Below are positions 33,339 to 37,673 of a stretch of 37,673 nt of DNA, one piece after another. Position 1 is the stretch's first letter; every line of letters starts with the position of its first letter. The notes below the pieces were generated by a model that did not search any database, was not told the DNA's origin, and was given only the letters and a program-made list of their open reading frames with translations. The DNA lies in contig JBGUUX010000042.1 in assembly GCA_045133915.1 (NCBI GenBank), forward strand, positions 1 to 37,673, read 5' to 3'. The stretch is from RGIG7300 sp045133915. Lineage in GTDB: Bacteria; Bacillota; Clostridia; Oscillospirales; CAG-272. Both the position numbers and the translations under genes were made by a program.

Positions 33339-33545
33339 CGCGCCTGGCAGGATGAGTCTGCTGCGGCTTCGCCTTGCATCCTTGCACCCTCGGCTGTCGC
33401 CTCGCGCATCTGTGCTAAAAACAGTTCCCCGAACTGTTTTCTTTACGCACAGACCTTCTCAAGGTTCGAATCCTTCCATTTTATCACAAAAGCAATAAAG
33501 GACATCCTATTGGATGTCCTTTATTGCTGGCGCGCCTGGCAGGAT
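33339..33545. repeat. Duplicated tRNA-Arg 3' end flanking a GC-rich insert
   Basis: CGCGCCTGGCAGGAT occurs at 33531-33545 (3' end of the tRNA gene, as read on plus) and again at 33339-33353. Between them are GC-rich DNA (about 33354-33410), a hairpin AAAACAGTTC-CCC-GAACTGTTTT (33418-33440), a T-arm-like AAGGTTCGAATCCTT (33460-33474) and the tRNA terminator. No gene fits this region. It resembles the remains of an insertion at the tRNA end. Confidence 0.7.
33491..33528 (-). terminator. Terminator of tRNA-Arg
   Basis: A perfect 17-bp stem, AGCAATAAAGGACATCC at 33491-33507 and its complement at 33512-33528, starts at the CCA end of the tRNA and ends in TTTTGTG on the minus strand. Confidence 0.85.
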
Positions 33546-33603
33546 TCGAACCTGCGACCTACCGGTTCGTAGCCGGGCACTCTATCCACTGAGCTACAAG
33601 CGC
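33528..33603 (-). tRNA. tRNA-Arg (anticodon ACG)
   Basis: The 76-nt cloverleaf has acceptor GCGCTTG/CAGGCGC (one G-T pair), D-arm GCTC...GAGT, an anticodon arm with loop CTACGAA (anticodon ACG, read as ICG for CGU/CGC/CGA), T-arm GCAGG-TTCGAAT-CCTGC and an encoded CCA end. One C-T mismatch closes the outer end of the anticodon stem. It has its own promoter on the minus strand. Confidence 0.95.
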
Positions 33604-33623
33604 GTATTCATCAAAGCTTAAAT

Positions 33624-33675
33624 ATAATACCACATTAATTTGCAGTTGTCAAGGATTTTTTGATAAAAATATAAT
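33624..33675. promoter_or_regulatory. Overlapping divergent promoters for tRNA-Arg and the SpoVAF-like gene
   Basis: Minus: TTGACA (33652-33647), 17 bp, TATTAT (33629-33624), reading to the tRNA. Plus: TTGTCA (33646-33651), 18 bp, TATAAT (33670-33675), reading to the SpoVAF-like gene. The seven bases TTGTCAA serve as -35 on both strands. If real, the plus promoter is sigma-A type, unusual for a forespore gene. Confidence 0.65.
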
Positions 33676-33698
33676 ATTTTTTTGAAATTGACAAATAC

Positions 33699-35111
33699 TT
33701 GTTGCAGGAGGTGGTTTTTATCACTGCTTATGACAGATTTACAGCCGAACTTACAGACAAGCTATACGTAGGTCAGAGCTTTGACGTGGTCAAACGCAGG
33801 ATAAGCCTTGATGACGGCAGAGACTGCGGACTTTTTTACGTAAGCGGCTTTATAGATAACACCACAATGGAGCTGGTGCTTGAATACTTCATTAAATATA
33901 AGGACACAGAAATGCTTGCGGAAAGAGTCGCCTTCGGTGAGGTTTCGGAAACCACCGATACCGATGCCGCGGTAACTGCCATACTTTCGGGCGGAACTGC
34001 CTTTGTTATTGAGGGTATGGAGAAGATGATATTAGTCTTCTGCCGACGTTACCCCAACCGAGGTATAGAAGAACCCGACAACGAAAAGGTATTAAAAGGT
34101 CCCCGAGACGGATTTGGCGAATCTATGATAAATAATACCGTGCTTCTGCGCCGTCGTATCCGAGACCCAAAGCTGACCTTTAAATTAGCTCAGTGCGGCA
34201 AACGGACTAAAACAGATATAGCCGTATGTTATATTGAGGACAAGGTTGATAAAAAATTTCTTGATACAATACTGAAAAAGCTGAATAAAATCGATGTGGA
34301 TGCCATATCATTTGGTGAGCAGAGTATTGCAGAGCAGCTTGTAAGGCAACGGTGGTATAATCCCTTTCCAAAGGTACGCTTTACCGAGCGCCCCGACTCT
34401 GCCGCCGCTATGGTACTGGAAGGAAGTATAGTCATCATCAGCGACAACACCCCCGAGGTGCTTATCCTGCCTACCTCTATATTCGATTTTCTTCAGGAAG
34501 CAGACGATTTTTATCTTCCTCCGCTGACAGCGACATATTTTCGTATCATACGGCTTATAATATTACTGTTGACACTGTTCATGCTTCCCCTATGGTATCT
34601 GCTTGTTTCAAACCCTCAGTTTATCCCCGACTGGCTATCCGTTCTCAAAATAAAAGAACAGGCCGCCATACCGGTCATAGTTCAGATATTTATGATAGAG
34701 TTTATCATCGACGGTCTGAAGCTGGCATCCCTTAACACGCCTCAGGTGCTTGGTAACTCCTTTTCGGTGATCGCGGGTCTTATCCTGGGTGAGATGGCGG
34801 TAAATATAGGGTGGTTTGTGCCCGAGGTAATACTGTATCTGGCTTTTATTACAATAGCCAACTTTACACAGCCCAGCTACGAGCTTGCATATTCGCTTAA
34901 GTTTATGAGGCTTATCCTGCTCATACTGAGCGCTGTTTTCAATATATGGGGCTTCTGTGTCGGAGTCGTCCTCGTCTTTTTGCTAATCGTATCAAACAAG
35001 ACCGTGGACAACAGCCGAGGCTATCTATACCCCCTGATCCCTTGGAACGGCAATGCGATGCTTCGTTTCTTTGTGCGTGTTCGGTTGGGAAACAAAACCT
35101 CCTCGAAATGA
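33699..35111 (+). CDS. spoVAF: Spore germination GerA-family protein, SpoVAF-like
   Basis: An inner-membrane protein of about 470 residues in the GerA family. The soluble N-terminal half contains VRFTERPDSAAAMVLEGSI; the C-terminal half has 5-6 helices from about 282. FMLPLWYLLVSNPQFIPDWL, NTPQVLGNSFSVIAGLILGE, FVPEVILYLAF and GYLYPLIPWNGNAM match SpoVAF better than GerAA from memory. No gerB, gerC or other spoVA gene is adjacent, so it is an orphan. The start is uncertain: TTG 33699 or 33702 lies upstream of the AGGAGG (33706-33711), GTG 33711 lies within it, and ATC 33720 is at ideal distance (8 bases), so I suspect an ATC start. A shared terminator closes it. Confidence 0.78.
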   Translation: MLQEVVFITAYDRFTAELTDKLYVGQSFDVVKRRISLDDGRDCGLFYVSGFIDNTTMELVLEYFIKYKDTEMLAERVAFGEVSETTDTDAAVTAILSGGTAFVIEGMEKMILVFCRRYPNRGIEEPDNEKVLKGPRDGFGESMINNTVLLRRRIRDPKLTFKLAQCGKRTKTDIAVCYIEDKVDKKFLDTILKKLNKIDVDAISFGEQSIAEQLVRQRWYNPFPKVRFTERPDSAAAMVLEGSIVIISDNTPEVLILPTSIFDFLQEADDFYLPPLTATYFRIIRLIILLLTLFMLPLWYLLVSNPQFIPDWLSVLKIKEQAAIPVIVQIFMIEFIIDGLKLASLNTPQVLGNSFSVIAGLILGEMAVNIGWFVPEVILYLAFITIANFTQPSYELAYSLKFMRLILLILSAVFNIWGFCVGVVLVFLLIVSNKTVDNSRGYLYPLIPWNGNAMLRFFVRVRLGNKTSSK

Positions 35112-35120
35112 GGAGGTTTT
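35094..35120 (+). terminator. Terminator of the SpoVAF-like gene
   Basis: AAAACCTCCTC pairs with GAGGAGGTTTT around GAAAT; the stop codon lies in the loop and right arm. Confidence 0.82.
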
Positions 35121-35135
35121 GTTGAATAGAAAATT

Positions 35136-35167
35136 AAAAAACACCGTCCGACAGGACGGTGTTTTTT
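35136..35167. terminator. Terminator of rpsT (bidirectional)
   Basis: A perfect 14-bp stem, AAAAAACACCGTCC and its complement around GACA, lies six bases beyond the rpsT stop. Confidence 0.88.
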
Positions 35168-35172
35168 GCTAA

Positions 35173-35433
35173 TTACATAGCAGCAAGCATCTTTGTGTAA
35201 CGGGACTTCTTTCTTGCAGCAGTGTTCTTGTGGATGATGTTCTTAGTAGCTGCGGTGTCTACCTTCTTGATGGTAGCAGCGTAAAGAGCAGTAGCCTCAT
35301 CCTTGTTGCCTGCTTCAACAGCAGCCTCGAACTTCTTGCAAGCGGTCTTGTAGGAAGTCTTGAAAGCCTTGTTCTGCATGGTCTTGGTCTCGGTAACGAG
35401 AACGCGCTTCTTAGCGGATCTGATATTAGGCAT
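35173..35433 (-). CDS. rpsT: 30S ribosomal protein S20
   Basis: Primary 16S rRNA-binding protein of the small subunit, 86 residues (normal length). It opens MPNIRSAKKRVLVTETKTMQ and ends with the characteristic NIIHKNTAARKKSRYTKMLA. SD GAAGGAGA precedes the ATG. It is monocistronic, with promoter at 35493-35521 and its own terminator; it is divergent from rpoB. Confidence 0.96.
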   Translation of the reverse strand: MPNIRSAKKRVLVTETKTMQNKAFKTSYKTACKKFEAAVEAGNKDEATALYAATIKKVDTAATKNIIHKNTAARKKSRYTKMLAAM

Positions 35434-35492
35434 GATCTTTTCTCCTTCGAAAAATGTTTTTATGGAATATTTCTTTTTGCGTTAGCCTTGAC

Positions 35493-35521
35493 ATAATACC
35501 ATAACACAAGGGTATAATCAA
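35493..35521 (-). promoter_or_regulatory. Promoter of rpsT
   Basis: Minus strand TTGATT (35521-35516), 17 bp, TATTAT (35498-35493), giving a leader of about 55 nt. Confidence 0.75.
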
Positions 35522-35608
35522 TACCTTGTAGGGATTTTTTAGAATTTAGTTACAATTTAGTTACAAATTAATTTTTTGTAAACTTGTTCGTTTGGAAGAA
35601 ATTTATCC

Positions 35609-35638
35609 TTGACATTTATATATATACTGTGGTAAAAT
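35609..35638 (+). promoter_or_regulatory. Candidate promoter of rpoB
   Basis: TTGACA (35609-35614), 18 bp, TAAAAT (35633-35638). A second TATAAT at 35737-35742 has only a weak TCGACA at 19 bp. The AT-rich stretch before it (35522-35608) holds a tandem ATTTAGTTACA repeat near 35544-35566 and nothing else recognisable. Confidence 0.65.
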
Positions 35639-35853
35639 GTTGAAACATATCCAGTTTAATAAAGTAATTTCGAGGTCATACTTGATGTTTTAAAGTTTTC
35701 GAGGGCAGATTTCGACATTAAAGAGACACTTTTGCTTATAATTTGACTGTAACCAGCATGTCATAGGGGTAGGGTGCCTTTAAGGGTCGGACTGTGTTCG
35801 ACTGTCGGCGGAGCACAGGTATGGTCTATTCTTTTGATAGGAGGTTTGTTTAT
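35639..35853 (+). other. Long 5' leader of rpoB, possibly structured
   Basis: About 210 nt separate the candidate promoter from the rpoB start. It contains no ORF with an SD. The distal part (about 35765-35830) is G-rich with pairing potential: GTGCC near 35776 opposite GGAGCAC near 35810, and GGTCGGACTG near GACTGTCGG. I do not recognise a named riboswitch or ribosomal leader. A protein-binding autoregulatory leader or an attenuator is possible. Confidence 0.45.
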
Positions 35854-37673
35854 ATGGTAAAAGAGCATAAGCTCGGCAAAAATACCAGAATGAGTTTCTC
35901 TAAGATCGGTCAAGAGTATGAGATGCCCAATCTCATTGAGGTCCAGAAGAACTCATACCAGTGGTTCCTTGAAAAGGGACTTATGGAGGTATTGCATGAC
36001 GTATCCCCCATTATAGACTATTCCGGAAATCTTCATATTGAATTTGTAGATTTCAGAATAGAGGATACCCCTAAGTATCCTGTTGAGGAGTGCAAGGACA
36101 GAGATGTTAACTATGCCGCACCCCTTCGCGTTACCGTACGTCTTTATAACAAGGCTACAGGTGAGGTTATCGAGCGTGAGATATTCATGGGCGATTTTCC
36201 CCTTATGACCGAAAACGGTACCTTTGTTATTAACGGCGCGGAGCGTGTTATCGTATCCCAGATCGTTCGTTCTCCCGGTATGTACTACGCAAGCGAGGTA
36301 GACAAGACCGGTAAGAAGCTTTATACCTCTACCGTAATTCCTTACAGAGGCGCATGGCTTGAGTACGAGACAGACTTAAACGACGTATTCTGCGTTCGTA
36401 TCGATAAGAACCGTAAGATCCCCGTGACTATCCTTGTCCGTGCTCTCGGTATTGATACAGATGCAGAGATCATCAATATGTTCGGTGACAACCGTCTTAT
36501 CATGGCTACCCTTGAAAAGGACACCATGCCCTCCGAGGCAGAGAAGAACGGTACCACCGCAGGTGAAGAGGCACTTAAGGAGATCTATAAGAAGCTTCGT
36601 CCCGGCGAGCCCCCTCTCGTAGAGAGCGCTCAGATCCTTATAAACAACCTGTTCTTCGATCCCAAGCGCTACGACCTTGCAGCGGTTGGTAGATATAAAT
36701 ATGATAAGAAGATGGGTCTCGGCGCAAGACTTGCAGGCCGTACCCTTTCCAGAGCCGTTGTTGATCCTTACACCGGTGAGATCCTGTTTGAGGCAGGCGT
36801 AGAGCTTACCCGCGATCAGGCTGATGCTATTGAGCGTGCAGGTGTAAACGAGGTATGGGTAAAGCTTCATGACGAAAGTGAGATGAAGCTCTTCTCTAAC
36901 GGCACAGTATATCCCGAGACCGTTTTGGGCTACGATCTTAGCGATATCGACGTTACCGGCAAGGTAAATGCTGCTGTTCTTAATGAGATCATTGAGGCTG
37001 TAGGCACCGATGCCGATGCAGTTAAGGAAGAATGTAAGCTCCGTATGGGTGAGCTTGTTCCCAAGCACATCACCAGAGAAGACATTTTTGCTTCTATTAA
37101 TTATCTTATAGGTCTTTCCCAGGATATCGGCTCTGTAGACGATATCGACCATCTGGGTAACAGAAGACTCCGTTCTGTCGGCGAGCTTCTTCAGAATCAG
37201 TTCCGTATCGGTTTCTCCCGTATGGACAAGATCATCAAGGAGCGTATGACTATTCAGGACAGCGAGAACCTCACTCCCGAGGGACTTATCAACATCCGTC
37301 CTGTAGTTACCGCTATCCGTGAGTTCTTCGGTTCATCTCCTCTTTCTCAGTTCATGGACCAGAACAACCCTCTGGCAGAGCTTACTCACAAGCGCCGTCT
37401 GTCAGCGCTTGGTCCCGGCGGTCTTAGTAGAGACCGTGCATCCTTCGAAGTTCGAGACGTTCACTACACTCACTACGGTAGAATGTGTCCTATCGAGACT
37501 CCTGAAGGTCCTAACATCGGTCTTATCTCTTATCTTGCAACTTATGCAAAGATCAGTGACTACGGCTTTATCGAGGCTCCTTACAGACGTATCGATAAGG
37601 AAACAGGCGTAGTTACCGACGAGATCGTATATATGACTGCAGACGTAGAGGATAACTACGTTGTAGCACAGGC
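35854..37673 (+). CDS. rpoB: DNA-directed RNA polymerase beta subunit, N-terminal half (runs off window)
   Basis: The catalytic beta subunit of RNA polymerase; 606 codons are present and the gene continues past the right edge. It opens MVKEHKLGKNTRMSFSKIGQ. The lobe and protrusion domains follow, with GDFPLMTENGTFVINGAERV and SQIVRSPGMYY. The rifampicin-binding cluster starts near residue 491 (FFGSSPLSQFMDQNNPLAEL, then THKRRLSALGPGGL). The residues equivalent to E. coli D516, H526 and S531 are unchanged; the position equivalent to Q510 is Pro. The SD GGAGG is 9 bases before ATG. The usual upstream neighbours rplJ and rplL are absent; rpsT is divergent instead. Confidence 0.97.
   Translation, partial: MVKEHKLGKNTRMSFSKIGQEYEMPNLIEVQKNSYQWFLEKGLMEVLHDVSPIIDYSGNLHIEFVDFRIEDTPKYPVEECKDRDVNYAAPLRVTVRLYNKATGEVIEREIFMGDFPLMTENGTFVINGAERVIVSQIVRSPGMYYASEVDKTGKKLYTSTVIPYRGAWLEYETDLNDVFCVRIDKNRKIPVTILVRALGIDTDAEIINMFGDNRLIMATLEKDTMPSEAEKNGTTAGEEALKEIYKKLRPGEPPLVESAQILINNLFFDPKRYDLAAVGRYKYDKKMGLGARLAGRTLSRAVVDPYTGEILFEAGVELTRDQADAIERAGVNEVWVKLHDESEMKLFSNGTVYPETVLGYDLSDIDVTGKVNAAVLNEIIEAVGTDADAVKEECKLRMGELVPKHITREDIFASINYLIGLSQDIGSVDDIDHLGNRRLRSVGELLQNQFRIGFSRMDKIIKERMTIQDSENLTPEGLINIRPVVTAIREFFGSSPLSQFMDQNNPLAELTHKRRLSALGPGGLSRDRASFEVRDVHYTHYGRMCPIETPEGPNIGLISYLATYAKISDYGFIEAPYRRIDKETGVVTDEIVYMTADVEDNYVVAQ

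Noticed and set aside
33400..33476. A plus-strand tRNA ending in AAGGTTCGAATCCTT
   Set aside because: The T-arm-like motif has only a 4-bp stem, no acceptor pairing, no CCA and no convincing anticodon arm upstream.
33339..33545. Integrated island at tRNA-Arg
   Set aside because: Only about 190 bp lie between the two 15-bp copies and no integrase or cargo gene is present, so only a remnant can be proposed.

Overview
The window reads as a chromosomal segment of a low-to-mid GC Gram-positive bacterium of class Clostridia, probably close to the Oscillospirales. This rests on the gene families: SLH-anchored enzyme, two-part transketolase, tandem BlaR1-like M56 proteases, a SpoVAF-type GerA protein, DUF1846, and canonical TTGACA/TATAAT promoters with strong Shine-Dalgarno sites. 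A SpoVAF homologue suggests an endospore former. No prophage, plasmid, IS transposase or CRISPR array was seen.

Layout. (1) 1-5.1 kb: SLH-anchored alkaline phosphatase and a THUMP-domain rRNA methyltransferase on the minus strand, then a DUF1846 protein on the plus strand. (2) 5.1-15.2 kb: a long minus-strand run. In transcription order it is response regulator, histidine kinase, PgeF, then (after 66 bp) a GldA/GldF/GldG-like ABC system, a DUF4340 protein, a parvulin-type lipoprotein foldase and two HAD phosphatases, most of them overlapping or nearly touching. (3) 15.0-15.5 kb: non-coding DNA with a duplicated copy of the response-regulator start and a unit bounded by inverted heptamer arrays. 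(4) 15.5-18.0 kb: HtrA protease and galactose mutarotase. (5) 18.1-20.3 kb: a second two-component system and a small membrane protein. (6) 20.3-21.7 kb: a Fic protein and an unknown protein. (7) 21.8-23.6 kb: two-subunit transketolase. (8) 23.66-24.47 kb: a small module of XRE regulator plus 55-residue cysteine-rich protein, with identical hairpins and inverted heptamer arrays at both ends. (9) 24.5-25.7 kb: a CofE-family protein. (10) 25.8-32.25 kb: BlaI-type repressor, two tandem M56 metalloproteases with unrecognised external domains, and a C39-like cysteine peptidase, behind a promoter with a palindromic operator. (11) 32.3-35.1 kb: DMT exporter, tRNA-Arg(ACG) and a SpoVAF-like protein. 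(12) 35.1-37.7 kb: rpsT and, divergently, rpoB, which runs off the window.

Most interesting: the BlaI/M56/M56/C39 operon looks like a regulated-proteolysis circuit in which the usual beta-lactam sensor is replaced by unknown external domains. The membrane segment before each of these domains ends in a lipobox-like IIGC. The two heptamer-bounded units, and two GC-rich inserts flanked by copies of the neighbouring gene end, suggest small non-autonomous elements shaping intergenic DNA. Two genes have a good Shine-Dalgarno site placed before ATC rather than ATG. All family calls come from reading the sequence and from memory of the families; no database search was run.
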